Shown here in pieces: positions 51,209 to 62,287 of a stretch of DNA of 64,000 bases (within the stretch, counting starts at the first letter, position 1; each line of letters opens with the position of its first letter). Source of the DNA: Pantoea sp. 1.19 (GTDB lineage: Bacteria > Pseudomonadota > Gammaproteobacteria > Enterobacterales > Enterobacteriaceae); assembly GCF_001922585.1 (NCBI RefSeq), contig NZ_MRBS01000002.1:310001-374000 (forward strand), written 5' to 3'. The translations under genes and the position numbers were made by a program. Below the pieces are notes generated by a model, which saw nothing but the letters and a program-made list of their open reading frames with translations, ran no database searches and was not told the origin of the DNA.

Positions 51209-52044
51209 CAGTGTCCTCCTAACCGGCGGCCGAAGCGGCTCTGCAGGGTGTTAATAGCAAACAGCAGCAGCAGCGAGGCGGCGAGGATCACTGAAGCAAT
51301 GGCGCTGGCCGCCGGGTAATCGAACTCCTGCAGGCGAACAAAAATCATCAGTGAGGTCACTTCGGTTTTCCAGGCGATATTGCCGGCAATAAAAATCACC
51401 GCGCCAAATTCGCCGAGGCTGCGGGTAAACGACAGCGCGGTGCCGGCCAGCAGCGCCGGTGCCACTTCCGGTAGCACCACGCGGCGGAAACTCTGCCACG
51501 GGGTCGCGCCCAGCGTTTGCGCCGCTTCTTCATACTCCGGCCCCAGCTCTTCCAGCACCGGCTGGACGGTACGCACCACAAACGGAATGCTGGTAAAAGC
51601 CATCGCCACCGCAATACCCAGCCAGGTGTAGGAGACTTTCACGCCGAAAACCTGGTAAAGCCATTCGCCGTACCAGCCGTTGACCGAAAACAGACCGGCC
51701 AGCGTCAGGCCCGCCACCGCCGTGGGCAGGGCAAACGGCAGATCCATCAGCCCGTCCAGCAGGGTGCGGCCGGGAAAGCGATAGCGGGTTAGGATCCACG
51801 CCATCAGCATGCCAAACACGGCGTTAAACAGCGACGCGACGCCCGCGGCCAGCAGGGTGACCTGATACGCCGCCATCACCTGCGGATTGGTAATCACCTC
51901 CCAGTATTGCGCCAGCGTCATCTGCGACAGCTGCATCAGCAGCGCGCTGAGCGGCAGCAGCAGGATCAGGCAGGTAAAGAACAGCGAGCTGCCGAGGCTA
52001 ATACCAAAGCCCGGCAGCACGCGCTTATGGCTCGCTGCAAACAT
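51208..52044 (-). CDS. cysT: Sulfate/thiosulfate ABC permease CysT (CysU)
   Basis: The other membrane subunit of the importer. The ATG at 52044 overlaps the cysP stop by one base (TGATG) and gives 278 residues (E. coli 277); a GTG one codon upstream is possible. The EAA loop is EYEEAAQTLGATPWQSFRRVVLPEV, and the sequence GNIAWKTEVTSLMIFVRLQEFDYPAASAIASVILAASLLLLF near the C-terminus is nearly identical to E. coli. Confidence 0.97.
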   Translation of the reverse strand: MFAASHKRVLPGFGISLGSSLFFTCLILLLPLSALLMQLSQMTLAQYWEVITNPQVMAAYQVTLLAAGVASLFNAVFGMLMAWILTRYRFPGRTLLDGLMDLPFALPTAVAGLTLAGLFSVNGWYGEWLYQVFGVKVSYTWLGIAVAMAFTSIPFVVRTVQPVLEELGPEYEEAAQTLGATPWQSFRRVVLPEVAPALLAGTALSFTRSLGEFGAVIFIAGNIAWKTEVTSLMIFVRLQEFDYPAASAIASVILAASLLLLFAINTLQSRFGRRLGGH

Positions 52045-53063
52045 CACTGACGCCCCGCCGCTAACAATTTATCCAATTCGCCGCCGCTGGCGAAGTGGGT
52101 TTTCATCACCTGGTCCCAGCTGCCAAACACCTCTTCAACGCGCAGCAGTTCGGTGGGCGGGAATTTATCTTGCCTCGCCTGCATCAGCGCCGGATTGTTC
52201 ACCCGATAGTAGAATCCGGTAATGATGTTCTGCGCCTCGGGGCTCCAGAGATAATTCAGATAGGCTTTGGCCGCGGCTTCTGTACCGTTGCGCGCCACGT
52301 TCTTATCCACCCAGGCCACCGGAAACTCAGCAAGGATATTGATTTTCGGCACCACCACTTCGTAGCCCTGATCGGCATACTGGTTGCGGATGGTGTTCAC
52401 TTCCGATTCAAAGCTTATCAGCACATCGCCCAGCCCGCGCTCCACGAATGTGGTGGTGGCCCCGCGCCCGCCGGTGTCAAACACCTCAACGTTTTTCAAC
52501 AGGCGGGTCATATACTGCTCGGTTTTTGTCCGGTCGTGGCCATCGGCTTTATCCACCGCGGCCCAGGCCGCCAGCCAGGTATAGCGTGCATTACCGGAGG
52601 TTTTCGGGTTTGGGAAGATCAGCTTCACGTCGTCGCGGACCAGATCGTTCCAGTCGCGGATATTTTTCGGGTTGCCCTTGCGCACCAGAAACGCCATCGT
52701 GGAGTAGAATGGCGAGCTGTGGTTGGGCAAACGACGCTGCCAGTCGCCGGCAATCAGCTGGCCTTTGTCATGCAGAATCTGCACGTCGGTCACCTGGTTA
52801 TACGTGACCACATCGGCGCGTAGCCCCTGAAGAATTGCCAGCGCCTGCCTGGAAGAGCCGGCGTGCGACTGACGGATAGTCAGCGTGTCGCCGCTATGCT
52901 GCTCCGCCCACTGTTTTTCGAAGGGGGCATTCAGGGCGACAAACAGCTCGCGCGACACGTCGTACGAACTGTTCAGCAGCTCCGTGGCCTGCGCGGCGCT
53001 GGCCAGCGTCAGCGACACCGCCAGCGCCGCGCTCATGTTTTTCATCCAGGGAAACGTCATCAT
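52044..53063 (-). CDS. cysP: Thiosulfate-binding periplasmic protein CysP
   Basis: CysP captures thiosulfate (and sulfate) for the CysTWA importer. The 339-residue product has a signal peptide ending near residue 27 (LASAAQA) before [19 protein letters not shown], the conserved mature start. Ligand-site segments include [32 protein letters not shown] and [26 protein letters not shown]. It heads the cysPTWAM operon; the upstream 180 bp contain AT-rich promoter-like sequence where CysB control is expected from the family. Confidence 0.97.
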   Translation of the reverse strand: MMTFPWMKNMSAALAVSLTLASAAQATELLNSSYDVSRELFVALNAPFEKQWAEQHSGDTLTIRQSHAGSSRQALAILQGLRADVVTYNQVTDVQILHDKGQLIAGDWQRRLPNHSSPFYSTMAFLVRKGNPKNIRDWNDLVRDDVKLIFPNPKTSGNARYTWLAAWAAVDKADGHDRTKTEQYMTRLLKNVEVFDTGGRGATTTFVERGLGDVLISFESEVNTIRNQYADQGYEVVVPKINILAEFPVAWVDKNVARNGTEAAAKAYLNYLWSPEAQNIITGFYYRVNNPALMQARQDKFPPTELLRVEEVFGSWDQVMKTHFASGGELDKLLAAGRQ

Positions 53064-53210
53064 GCACCTTGCTCGCTGAATCCGGGGGGAGAGGAGACTC
53101 GAATAGCGTTCAGTGTATGAATAACGTGGTCAAAAGCTGTAACGGTTTTATATACCGTTTGGCGATTTGAAAGTCGAAATGGCTATAAGGCGGTAAACAG
53201 GACGATACCG

Positions 53211-53239
53211 TAGCGGCAGGTCGAGGCGACCTGCCGCTA
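53211..53239. repeat. Perfect 13-bp inverted repeat between yfeX and cysP
   Basis: Arms TAGCGGCAGGTCG and CGACCTGCCGCTA with a 3-nt AGG loop, starting 6 bp after the yfeX stop on the minus strand. No T-run follows on the minus strand. It is probably the 3'-end hairpin of the yfeX transcript, and it lies upstream of the cysP promoter. Confidence 0.75.
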
Positions 53240-53244
53240 ACGCA

Positions 53245-54141
53245 TTAAACTGAAAGCAGTTTTTCAACCGACGGTGCAAAAAAATAGCTGCCGGTCAGCG
53301 GTTGAGTAAAGCGCAGCATCGCGTCAAACTTGCCGTCGCGCTCGCCGAACATGCTCAGCAGCTGCTGCTCAATATTGTGTAGCTGCGCACAGTAGGCAAT
53401 GAAGTAGAGACCGTGCACGCCGCTGGCGCTACCGTAAGGCAAACTCTGGCGCAGGATCTTCAGCCCCTGGCCCTGCTCCTTCAGGTCCACCCGGCTCAGG
53501 TGGGAGGTCAGCGGCCGCGCATCCGCCGCCAGCTCCCTGTTATCCTGCTTGGTGCGCCCCATAGTCTGCTCCTGCTTCGCCACCGCCAGGCGATTCCACA
53601 GCGTCAGATTATGCTGCCAGCGCTGAGTAAAGACATAGCTGCCGCCGGCATCCTCGCCGTCAGCGATGATCGCGACCTGACGGCGCATGTCACCCTGCGG
53701 ATTCTCCGTGCCGTCGATAAAGCCGCTTAAATCGCGCTCTTCCACCCAGCGAAAGCCGTGAGTCTCCTCCTGCACCTCCACCACGCCGGCCAGCGCCTGC
53801 AGTGCCGCCTGGGCGAGGCTAAAGTTAACATCGTGACGTAGCGATTGAATATGGATCAGCAGATCGCGCTGGGTCGCCGGCGCCAGACCGCCGCCCAGCG
53901 GTTGAAAGGCCTTCAGCGCCGGAGCGGAAGCCGGACCGGCCAGATCGCGCCACAGCGCGTCACCGAAAGCCACCACCGCCCCGAGGACGGCGTCGCTAAA
54001 CTGCTGCTGCAGTTGGGTCAGCTGCTGATGAAAGGCCCGCACGCCCTGACGCAGCGCGTCGGTGCTGCCGGTCACGCGGGCTTCGAGATAAATGGCGAAA
54101 CGGCAATGCTCTGGTAAGATGCCGCTCTGAGGATGAAACAT
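53245..54141 (-). CDS. yfeX: Dye-decolorizing heme peroxidase YfeX
   Basis: YfeX is a cytoplasmic DyP-type heme peroxidase; its E. coli homologue oxidises porphyrinogens, and an iron-release activity from heme was also proposed. The ATG at 54141 ([21 protein letters not shown]) gives 298 residues (E. coli 299). The GxxDG motif is in [14 protein letters not shown]; the proximal-histidine region is [30 protein letters not shown], followed by [23 protein letters not shown]. The frame extends to 54162 without conservation. Confidence 0.94.
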   Translation of the reverse strand: MFHPQSGILPEHCRFAIYLEARVTGSTDALRQGVRAFHQQLTQLQQQFSDAVLGAVVAFGDALWRDLAGPASAPALKAFQPLGGGLAPATQRDLLIHIQSLRHDVNFSLAQAALQALAGVVEVQEETHGFRWVEERDLSGFIDGTENPQGDMRRQVAIIADGEDAGGSYVFTQRWQHNLTLWNRLAVAKQEQTMGRTKQDNRELAADARPLTSHLSRVDLKEQGQGLKILRQSLPYGSASGVHGLYFIAYCAQLHNIEQQLLSMFGERDGKFDAMLRFTQPLTGSYFFAPSVEKLLSV

Positions 54142-54235
54142 ACTGCGCGCTCCTGAAATCACTGTCTCCTGAACAGGCGGCTATGATAGCCGAAAGCCGC
54201 GCGGCACCGCCTGATATTACGCAATTTCCTGCCGC

Positions 54236-54853
54236 TTAGCGCTGCCAGATAATGCGGCTCACCGTCCAGCTTTTCAGCGCGTCATCGGGCGGGATCAGGC
54301 CCTCCGGGCCGTGCCAGTTGCCGGTGAACTGATAGCGGATATGCTGGCTGTCCGGCGCCTGACACACCACGCCATCGCGTAAATCGCCCTGCCCCTGCTC
54401 GCAGTGGCCGAACGCTTTACCGTAAAGCTCGCTAAACGGCGTGCCGATTTTGACCCCGCGGGTGGTGACCGCCGCCGGATCGCTCACCGTGACCCGCTGC
54501 ACCCGGCTGTCGCCGTCCACCAGCAGGTAAACCTGCTTATCCTGCAGTCCCTGCCAGAAGCGCACCACCTGACCGCGATCGCTGCGCATGCCCTGCCGCA
54601 GGGTGTAGCGTCCGTCAAGGGCGCGATCGATCGCCTCCTGATTCATCGCGGTTGCGCCGCTCAGCTGCCCGACGCCCGCGTCGCTCACCGTCAGGTCGCT
54701 GCCAAACCAGCTCAGCGGATTGAGGCTGGACCAGGACCAGTTAAGCGGATTCCACAGGGTGCCTTCGGAGGCGTCTCCGTGGCTGGCGGAGCCCGCGCAC
54801 CCGCTCAGCGCGGCAACCGCGACGATGATTAGTGTCCGGGAACTTCTGTTCAT
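54236..54853 (-). CDS. yfeY: DUF1131 lipoprotein YfeY
   Basis: A 205-residue lipoprotein of the YfeY (DUF1131) family, which in E. coli belongs to the RpoE envelope-stress regulon. The lipobox is LSGC with the acylated cysteine at residue 19. Conserved mature segments are WNPLNWSWSSLNPLSWFGSDLTVSDAGVG, QEAIDRALDGRYTLRQGMRS and IRYQFTGNWHGPEGLIPPDDALKSWTVSRIIWQR. It is slightly longer than E. coli YfeY (191). The function is unknown. Confidence 0.9.
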   Translation of the reverse strand: MNRSSRTLIIVAVAALSGCAGSASHGDASEGTLWNPLNWSWSSLNPLSWFGSDLTVSDAGVGQLSGATAMNQEAIDRALDGRYTLRQGMRSDRGQVVRFWQGLQDKQVYLLVDGDSRVQRVTVSDPAAVTTRGVKIGTPFSELYGKAFGHCEQGQGDLRDGVVCQAPDSQHIRYQFTGNWHGPEGLIPPDDALKSWTVSRIIWQR

Positions 54854-54920
54854 GGTTACTCCTTAATATCATTGGCTGCTGCTTGGAGTCGCCAGACGGC
54901 AAAAAGTGCCCTCAGGGTGA

Positions 54921-55364
54921 CTATCCGGGGTGAAAACAGGCGCGCAGGCGGCGACTGCCCGCCAGCCACGCCAGCGCCAGCAGGTCGAGCAGCAGCAGCG
55001 CCGTGGCCAGCATCGTCTCACCGTCATGCTGCCACAGGCTGACGCCCTGCAACAGGGCCACCGCCAGCAGGTTAAGCAACAACACCCAGCGCCAGGCCGC
55101 CCACAGCCGGGGCCAGCGCTGTCGCAGTCCGCTCAGCCAGAGGGCCACCGCCGCCGGAACTCCCGCCACCAGCCCCAGCCAGAAAGCATGACGATCGGGG
55201 TAGCACAGCGCCAGCAGCGCAGCCCCCTGTTCGCGCGAGGCACCGGCCATCACCAGCAGCAGCCAGGTACGCGCCTGCAGTAGCAGGATCAGCCAAAAAG
55301 CCAGCGGCAGGCGTCGCCGGCCCTCGTCATCATACTCGTCAGGAGTGTCCCGCCACGCCGCCAC
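54921..55364 (-). CDS. yfeZ: Inner-membrane protein YfeZ (DUF2919)
   Basis: A 147-residue membrane protein with about four helices, starting MAAWRDTPDEYDDEGRRRLPLAFWLILLLQARTWLLLVMAG, the YfeZ/DUF2919 pattern. A conserved loop YPDRHAFWLGLVAGVPAAVALWLSGLR follows. It begins 2 bp after the ypeA stop, so the two are probably co-transcribed, as in E. coli. The function is unknown. Confidence 0.87.
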   Translation of the reverse strand: MAAWRDTPDEYDDEGRRRLPLAFWLILLLQARTWLLLVMAGASREQGAALLALCYPDRHAFWLGLVAGVPAAVALWLSGLRQRWPRLWAAWRWVLLLNLLAVALLQGVSLWQHDGETMLATALLLLDLLALAWLAGSRRLRACFHPG

Positions 55365-55366
55365 GC

Positions 55367-55792
55367 TCAGTACTCGCGATCTTCAATCAGCCGCTTGCCC
55401 ATTATCACCGGCTCCTGCACTTCGTACTCCAGCTTCTCGTACATGCCGATCACCGCTTCATTCTCTTCCCGCACCAGGATGTGAATTTTCGGGCAACCGC
55501 GGGCAATCAGCTTTTTCTCCAGCCGGTTAAGTAAGGCATTGGCGATACCGCGTCCGCGATAATCGGGATGCACGCCGAGGTAATAAGCCGCGCCGCGGTG
55601 ACCATCGTAGCCGCCCATAATGCTGCCGACCACTTCACCGCCGACCACCGCCACCAGAAACAGGTCGGGATCGTGATTCAGCTTACGCTCAATATCCATC
55701 TCCGGATCGTTCCACGGGCGCAGCAGATCGCAGCGTTCCCACAGGGTGATCACTTCTTCAAAATCGTTCTGGTGAAAGACGCGAATTTCCAT
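55367..55792 (-). CDS. ypeA: GNAT acetyltransferase YpeA
   Basis: A 141-residue GNAT acetyltransferase, the same length as E. coli YpeA. The N-terminus is [34 protein letters not shown]; the acetyl-CoA loop is [30 protein letters not shown], followed by [19 protein letters not shown]. The substrate is not established. It leads the ypeA-yfeZ-yfeY group and is divergent from amiA. Confidence 0.93.
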   Translation of the reverse strand: MEIRVFHQNDFEEVITLWERCDLLRPWNDPEMDIERKLNHDPDLFLVAVVGGEVVGSIMGGYDGHRGAAYYLGVHPDYRGRGIANALLNRLEKKLIARGCPKIHILVREENEAVIGMYEKLEYEVQEPVIMGKRLIEDREY

Positions 55793-55981
55793 GGTGTTGA
55801 CTCATTAACAGGCTAATTTTGCTGATTATCATGGAAATCAGCAGGGGTGCAAGTTTTTGCCGGGAAAAAACGGCTTAGCGCGCTGAAATGAATAGCAAAA
55901 GGTTGAAATAGTTCCCCATTCGCCGCCAGGCGACAGTTAGGTTATAACAGTGTTACTGCACATCATTTGGAAACGCTGCTG

Positions 55982-56797
55982 ATGAAAAAAACGTCCTCCC
56001 CCCTCTCTCTACCGCGACGTCAGCTGATCCTCGGCGGTCTGGCGGCACTGACGCTGGGCGGCGGCAGCGCGCTCGCCTCTCCTCTCCGGTCCCCGCCATC
56101 CGGCGCCAGGCCGGGAAAAACGCTGGTGATGATCGATCCCGGCCACGGCGGCATCGACTCCGGCGCGGTGGGGCCAGAGGGCCACGAAGAGAAACACGTG
56201 GTACTGGAGATTTCCCGCCATATTCGACAACTGATGCAGGACCATCCGCACATGGAGGTGAGGCTGACCCGCGACAGCGACCACTTTATTCCGCTCTGGC
56301 AGCGGGTGGACATTGCGCAGCAGCACGGCGCCGCGCTGTTTATGTCGATCCACGCCGACGGCTTTACCAACCCTGACGCCAGCGGCGCTTCAGTGTTTGC
56401 CCTCTCTAACCGCGGTGCCAGCAGTGCCATGGCGCGCTATCTGGCCGCTAAGGAGAACGCGGTGGATAAGCTTGGCGGCCCGCAGGTTGAGGCCAAAGAC
56501 CGCTATCTGCAAGAGATTCTGTTTGATTTAGTCCAGACCGATACCATCAATAACAGCCTGACGCTGGGGCGCCATATTCTCGATCGCCTGCGTCCGGTGC
56601 ACCCTCTGCACAGCGCACATCCAGAGCAGGCGGCGTTCGCCGTGCTTAAATCTCCGTCGATTCCCTCCGTGCTGATCGAAACGGCGTTTATCACTAACCC
56701 GCGCGAAGAGCGGCTGCTGAGCACCACCGCCTTTCGCCAGAAGATCGCCAGTGCCATCGGCGAGGGGCTGGTCAGTTACCACGCGCAGCGCGCCTGA
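55982..56797 (+). CDS. amiA: N-acetylmuramoyl-L-alanine amidase AmiA
   Basis: AmiA cleaves septal peptidoglycan during daughter-cell separation. The ATG at 55982 gives 271 residues with a Tat-type signal (SLPRRQLILGGLAALTLGGGSALA) whose twin arginines precede QLILGG. The amidase_3 domain follows, with zinc ligands expected in MIDPGHGGIDSGAVGPEG (H), KHVVLEIS (E) and MSIHADGFTNPDASG (H), and the catalytic glutamate in SVLIETAFITNPREERLL. An in-frame TTG at 55967 is a less likely start. It is followed by hemF 67 bp later, as in E. coli. Confidence 0.96.
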   Translation: MKKTSSPLSLPRRQLILGGLAALTLGGGSALASPLRSPPSGARPGKTLVMIDPGHGGIDSGAVGPEGHEEKHVVLEISRHIRQLMQDHPHMEVRLTRDSDHFIPLWQRVDIAQQHGAALFMSIHADGFTNPDASGASVFALSNRGASSAMARYLAAKENAVDKLGGPQVEAKDRYLQEILFDLVQTDTINNSLTLGRHILDRLRPVHPLHSAHPEQAAFAVLKSPSIPSVLIETAFITNPREERLLSTTAFRQKIASAIGEGLVSYHAQRA

Positions 56798-56828
56798 TGC
56801 CCGGCGGATGCAGCCGCCCCCCCGATAA

Positions 56829-57776
<948 letters not shown>

Positions 57777-57780
57777 GCGT

Positions 57781-57803
57781 GCGGGCGGCGCTGTGCCGCC
57801 CGC
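57781..57803. terminator. Hairpin between convergent hemF and maeB
   Basis: A 9-bp perfect GC stem GCGGGCGGC/GCCGCCCGC with loop GCTGT, 4 bp past the hemF stop and 7 bp from the maeB stop. There is no T-run, so it is at best a weak intrinsic terminator or a 3'-end protecting hairpin for both transcripts. Confidence 0.55.
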
Positions 57804-57810
57804 CGGAGGG

Positions 57811-60090
57811 CTACAGCGGTTCGGTCTGCGCCTCCGCCACCGCCAGCGCAACCATATTCACGATGCGCCGCACCGAAGCAATTGGCGTCAGCACGTGTAC
57901 CGGTTTGCTCATGCCCATCAGCACCGGTCCCACCGTGACCCCTTCCGAGCAGGAGACGCGCAGCAGGTTATAGCTGATGCGCGCCGCCTCAACGTTAGGC
58001 ATGATGAGGATGTTGGCCGAGCCCTTCAGCGGGCTATCCGGCATCAGATCCTGACGGATGCTCTCTACCAGCGCGGCATCGCCGTGCATCTCCCCGTCCA
58101 CTTCCAGCTCCGGCGCGCGCGCCTGAATCAGCGCCAGCGCCTCGCGCATTTTATGCGCCGCTGGGGCGTCGGAGCTGCCAAAGCTGGAGTGCGACAGCAG
58201 CGCCACCTTCGGCTCAATCCCAAAGCGCCGTACCGTCTCCGCTGCCATTAGCGCCATTTCGGCCAGCTCGTCCGGCGTCGGATCGTCATTGACGTAGGTA
58301 TCGGCAATGAAGGTGTTGCCGCTGGGCAGCTGCAGCGCGTTCATTGCCGCCGCCACTTTCACTCCGGGTCGAAAGCCAAACAGCTTCTGGATAACCGCGT
58401 AGTGCTCGTGATACTCCCCGACGGTGCCGCAGATCAGGGCGTCCGCCTCCCCGCGGTGTACCATGATTGCGCCAATCAGCGTCGGATTGCCAATCACCGC
58501 CCGCTGCGCCTGCTCACGCGACACGCCGCGGCGTTTCATTATTTGATAATATTCGTTCCAGTAGGCTTTGAAGCGCGGATCGGACTCATTATTCACCACC
58601 TCAAAATCCTTGCCGGCCTCGATTTTCAGCCCCAGCTTTTGCAGCCGCATGGCAATCACTCCGGGGCGACCGATCAAAATCGGTTTCGCCAGCCCGAGCG
58701 TGACCAGCTCCTGGGTCGCGTGCAGCACCCGCGCCTCTTCACCTTCGGCCAGCACCACGCGCTTCGGTGCCTGCCGGGCCTGGGCAAAGATCGGCTTCAT
58801 AAACAGATTGGTCTTGTAAACAAACTCGGTCAGTTTTTCCCGATAGGCGTCAAAATCAGTGATGGGGCGGGTAGCCACGCCCGAATCCATGGCCGCTTTC
58901 GCCACCGCCGGTGCAATGGTCACGATCAGACGCGGATCGAAAGGTTTTGGAATCAGGTACTCGGGGCCGAACGACAGCTCCTGATCGCCATAGGCGGAGG
59001 CAACCACCTCGCTCTGCTCCGCCAGCGCAAGATCGGCAATCGCCCGCACCGCCGCCAGCTTCATCTCTTCGTTAATCGCCGTGGCGCCCGTGTCCAGCGC
59101 GCCGCGAAAAATAAAGGGAAAGCAGAGCACATTGTTCACCTGGTTGGGATAGTCGGATCGCCCGGTACAGATAATCGCATCCGGCCGCGCGGCCTTCGCC
59201 ACCGGCGGCAGAATTTCCGGCTCGGGATTGGCCAGTGCCAGAATCAGCGGGCTGTCGGCCATCTGTTTCACCATCCCGGCGCTCAACACCCCGGGTCCGG
59301 AGCAGCCAAGAAAGATGTCCGCACCGGCAATCACCTCATCCAGAGTGCGGCGGCCATCATCCTCCACGGCATAGGCCGCTTTAGTCTCCGCCATGTTGGC
59401 TTCACGCCCGCGATAAATCACCCCTTTTGAGTCGCAGACCACGATGTTGTGCTTTTGCATGCCGAGTGAGGTCAGCAGGTTCATGCAGGCAATCGCCGAA
59501 GCGCCCGCGCCAGAGACCACCAGCCGCACGTCGCTGATGTTCTTCTTAACGATGCGCAGGCCGTTCAGCACCGCGGCGGTACAAATGATCGCGGTACCGT
59601 GCTGATCGTCATGGAACACCGGTATTTTCATGCGCTCGCGCAGCACTCTCTCGATATAAAAACACTCCGGCGCCTTGATGTCCTCGAGATTGATACCGCC
59701 GAAAGTGGGCTCCAGCGCGGCAATCACGTCGATCAGCTTGTCGGGATCCTGCTCATCAACCTCAATATCGAACACGTCAATCCCGGCGAACTTCTTAAAC
59801 AGTACGCCCTTGCCCTCCATCACCGGCTTGCCGGCCAGCGCGCCGATATTGCCGAGCCCCAGCACTGCCGTTCCGTTGGAGATAACCGCCACCAGATTAC
59901 CGCGCGCGGTATATTTATGCGCCGCCTGCGGATCCTGCGCAATTTCGAGGCAGGGCGCCGCGACGCCCGGCGAATAGGCCAGCGCCAGGTCGCGCTGGGT
60001 CGCCAGCGGTTTAGTGGGGGAAACCTGAATTTTTCCCGGTTGAGGGTACTGGTGAAAATCCAGCGCGCTCTGTTTTAACTGGTCATCCAT
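57811..60090 (-). CDS. maeB: NADP-dependent malic enzyme MaeB
   Basis: MaeB decarboxylates malate to pyruvate with NADP. The ATG at 60090 ([22 protein letters not shown]) gives 759 residues, exactly the E. coli length; the frame extends upstream to 60345 without conservation. The malic-enzyme domain (about 1-425) carries [17 protein letters not shown], the metal/substrate region [12 protein letters not shown] and [16 protein letters not shown]; the C-terminal half is a phosphotransacetylase-like domain ([22 protein letters not shown] onward) that acts in allosteric control rather than catalysis. Confidence 0.98.
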   Translation of the reverse strand: MDDQLKQSALDFHQYPQPGKIQVSPTKPLATQRDLALAYSPGVAAPCLEIAQDPQAAHKYTARGNLVAVISNGTAVLGLGNIGALAGKPVMEGKGVLFKKFAGIDVFDIEVDEQDPDKLIDVIAALEPTFGGINLEDIKAPECFYIERVLRERMKIPVFHDDQHGTAIICTAAVLNGLRIVKKNISDVRLVVSGAGASAIACMNLLTSLGMQKHNIVVCDSKGVIYRGREANMAETKAAYAVEDDGRRTLDEVIAGADIFLGCSGPGVLSAGMVKQMADSPLILALANPEPEILPPVAKAARPDAIICTGRSDYPNQVNNVLCFPFIFRGALDTGATAINEEMKLAAVRAIADLALAEQSEVVASAYGDQELSFGPEYLIPKPFDPRLIVTIAPAVAKAAMDSGVATRPITDFDAYREKLTEFVYKTNLFMKPIFAQARQAPKRVVLAEGEEARVLHATQELVTLGLAKPILIGRPGVIAMRLQKLGLKIEAGKDFEVVNNESDPRFKAYWNEYYQIMKRRGVSREQAQRAVIGNPTLIGAIMVHRGEADALICGTVGEYHEHYAVIQKLFGFRPGVKVAAAMNALQLPSGNTFIADTYVNDDPTPDELAEMALMAAETVRRFGIEPKVALLSHSSFGSSDAPAAHKMREALALIQARAPELEVDGEMHGDAALVESIRQDLMPDSPLKGSANILIMPNVEAARISYNLLRVSCSEGVTVGPVLMGMSKPVHVLTPIASVRRIVNMVALAVAEAQTEPL

Positions 60091-60199
60091 TCTCGATTCC
60101 TTTTGTTCACAGCGTAAAAGACGAAGCAAAAGGCAGTATAGAGGCGGGGGACGGGAAAAAACGTTGCGCCAGCCCCCATTTGCGCAGTTGCTGACGCAT

Positions 60200-60826
60200 T
60201 CAGTGCGGCCGGCCGCGGTCGCTGCGGATAACCGGCAGGCGCAGGTGAAAATGGAGCGACAGCAGGCGAATAGCGCTGCAGCAGCCAATTGCGCTCCAGG
60301 TCGCCAGCGCCGGCGGCAACCAGCCCTGCCCGCCGGCCACTTCAATCAGGGCACCAACCAGCGCGGCGGTGGCGTAGATCTCCTGCGAAAAAATCCCCGG
60401 CGCGCGTCCGGTAAGCAGATCGCGCAGGCAACCGCCGCCAACGGCGCTGGTGACGCCCAACAGCACCGCCAGTTCAACGCCTCCGCCGTACAGTGCGGTT
60501 TTATGGGCACCAAACGCGGCAAAAAATCCCAGCCCCAGCGCATCAAAAAACAGCGTCGCCCGTTCGAAACTGAGGATCAGTGGCTCCCAGAAGGCGACGC
60601 AGATAACCGCCGCCACCACGATCGTCAGATAGACCGGCGTGGTCAGACCGGCCGGCGGCAGCGCCCCGATGCACACATCGCGCATCACCCCACCGCCCAC
60701 CGCGGTGATCAGCGCCAGAACAAACACCCCCAGCAGGTCAAAACGCTCGCGCACGCCGGCAATGCCGCCGCTCAGGGCAAAGGCAAAAGTACCGAGCCAG
60801 TCAATCCATTGAAACAGAGACACCAT
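60200..60826 (-). CDS. TRIC/UPF0126 family membrane protein
   Basis: A 208-residue membrane protein with about seven helices and the duplicated UPF0126 (bacterial TRIC-like cation channel) motif: AVGGGVMRDVCIGALPP in the first repeat and AVGGGCLRDLLTGRAPGIF in the second. The N-terminus WIDWLGTFAFALSGGIAGVRERFDLLGVFVLA is typical. E. coli relatives are YadS and YicG; I cannot choose between them. It ends 9 bp after and follows the M20D gene, whose stop lies 14 bp upstream of this start, suggesting one transcript. Confidence 0.85.
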   Translation of the reverse strand: MVSLFQWIDWLGTFAFALSGGIAGVRERFDLLGVFVLALITAVGGGVMRDVCIGALPPAGLTTPVYLTIVVAAVICVAFWEPLILSFERATLFFDALGLGFFAAFGAHKTALYGGGVELAVLLGVTSAVGGGCLRDLLTGRAPGIFSQEIYATAALVGALIEVAGGQGWLPPALATWSAIGCCSAIRLLSLHFHLRLPVIRSDRGRPH

Positions 60827-60840
60827 GCGCGCGCGCCCCG

Positions 60841-62085
60841 TTAGTGGAGCCAGGTGAGCGCGGCAACCAGCATCGCCTCCAGTCCGGTTTTTACCGTCGG
60901 GTCGAGGGTAATGACAAAGCCGGAAGCATGATTGGCGGGGATCTCATCAACCCGATGCTGGCGCACGGCTTCCCGCCAGCGCGAAGCCTCAGTACAGCCG
61001 ACAAACCAGAAGACGTAGGGAACCTGCCAGTGGCGGCCAAACTGGCTGAAGTCTTCACTGTTCATTGCCGGTGCGGTCTCATAGGCACGGTCACCAAACC
61101 ACGTGTGGAAGCTGGCAGCAAGCTTCGCCGTCGCGGCCGCGTCATTTTCAGTCAGGGGATAACTGTCAATGACGCTGATCTCGGGCGAGGCAGCGCCCGA
61201 GGCGTGGCTCTCGCACTGACAGATGCGGGTGATCGACCCCATTACCCGATCCCGCACCGGTGTCGCATAGGTGCGCACATTCAGTTTAAGTCGCGCCTCA
61301 TCGGGAATGATGTTCTCTTTAGTACCGGCCTGAATACTGCCGATGGTCACCACCGCGGCCTGCTGCGGCGCCGTTTCCCGCGAGACAATACTTTGCAGGC
61401 GCACGGCGCTGTAGGCCGCCATCAGTACCGGGTCTATCGATTTTTGCGGCTCAGAACCGTGCGCGCCCCGGCCTTTAAAGGTCACTTGCAGGCTGTCACC
61501 GGCGGTGAGAATCGGACCGGCCCGCCAGCCAACCGTGCCGGCCTCGGCGATCATGACGTGCTGGCCAAGGATAATATCGGGCTTCGGGAAGCGGTCTTTC
61601 ATGTCGTCAATCATCGCCAGCGCGCCGGCGGCCACTTCCTCTCCGGGCTGAAACACCAGCATCAGCGTCCCCTTCCAGCTGTCACGGTGTGTCGCCAGCG
61701 CCTCAGCCGCCCCCATCATCCAGGCTACGTGCAGATCGTGCCCGCACATGTGCGCCACCGGGGTTTTCACCCCCTCCAGCGTCACGCCCTCCGCCTGGCT
61801 GGCCCACGGCAGCCCGGTCTTCTCTGCCATCGGCAGCGCATCCATATCGGCGCGCAACATCACCGTCGGTCCTTCACCGTTGCGCAGGATGCCCACCACG
61901 CCGGTTCCCCCCACTTTTTCTGTGACCTCATACCCTAACCCACGCAGGTGGTTGGCCACGATACCGGCGGTTCGCCACTCCTGCATCGAGAGTTCGGGAT
62001 GTTGATGAAGATCTTTGTAGATATCGTTCAGCACCGGCACCAGCCGGTCAATGGTGTCTTGTAATGGTTGCAGTCTGGCTTTCAT
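60841..62085 (-). CDS. M20D family amidohydrolase
   Basis: A 414-residue M20D metal-dependent amidohydrolase (hippurate hydrolase / N-acyl amino acid hydrolase type). Binuclear-site residues are seen in APVAHMCGHDLHVAWM-like segment (C, H, H) and FQPGEEVAAGALAMIDD (E, E), with later H in LGQHVMIAEAGTVGWRAGP and the lid/dimerisation domain GRGAHGSEPQKSIDPVLMAAYSAVRLQSIVSRE. Substrates may include N-acyl amino acids, hippurate or auxin-amino acid conjugates; this cannot be decided from sequence. It appears to be the first gene of a two-gene transcript with the TRIC-like gene. Confidence 0.82.
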   Translation of the reverse strand: MKARLQPLQDTIDRLVPVLNDIYKDLHQHPELSMQEWRTAGIVANHLRGLGYEVTEKVGGTGVVGILRNGEGPTVMLRADMDALPMAEKTGLPWASQAEGVTLEGVKTPVAHMCGHDLHVAWMMGAAEALATHRDSWKGTLMLVFQPGEEVAAGALAMIDDMKDRFPKPDIILGQHVMIAEAGTVGWRAGPILTAGDSLQVTFKGRGAHGSEPQKSIDPVLMAAYSAVRLQSIVSRETAPQQAAVVTIGSIQAGTKENIIPDEARLKLNVRTYATPVRDRVMGSITRICQCESHASGAASPEISVIDSYPLTENDAAATAKLAASFHTWFGDRAYETAPAMNSEDFSQFGRHWQVPYVFWFVGCTEASRWREAVRQHRVDEIPANHASGFVITLDPTVKTGLEAMLVAALTWLH

Positions 62086-62287
62086 GCGAATAACCCTTCA
62101 TGAATTCGTCCCTGGAGATGGCCGCGCCGGCATTAGCCAGCGCTCAGGGAAACAGTAAAGGGCTGCAGCGGGAAAATTAGTGCATCGCGTGCGCCCCGGT
62201 CTCGGCGCACGGCGCACGGCTGGGGCGTTGAGATACAGAAAACGTCGTACGAGGCCAGAACCCACGCGGCGTGGCGCGGCGTCCGGC

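Noticed and set aside
60844-61938. 364-codon plus-strand open frame antisense to the M20D amidohydrolase
   Set aside because: Histidine/arginine-rich shadow; the minus strand carries the complete metal-binding motifs.
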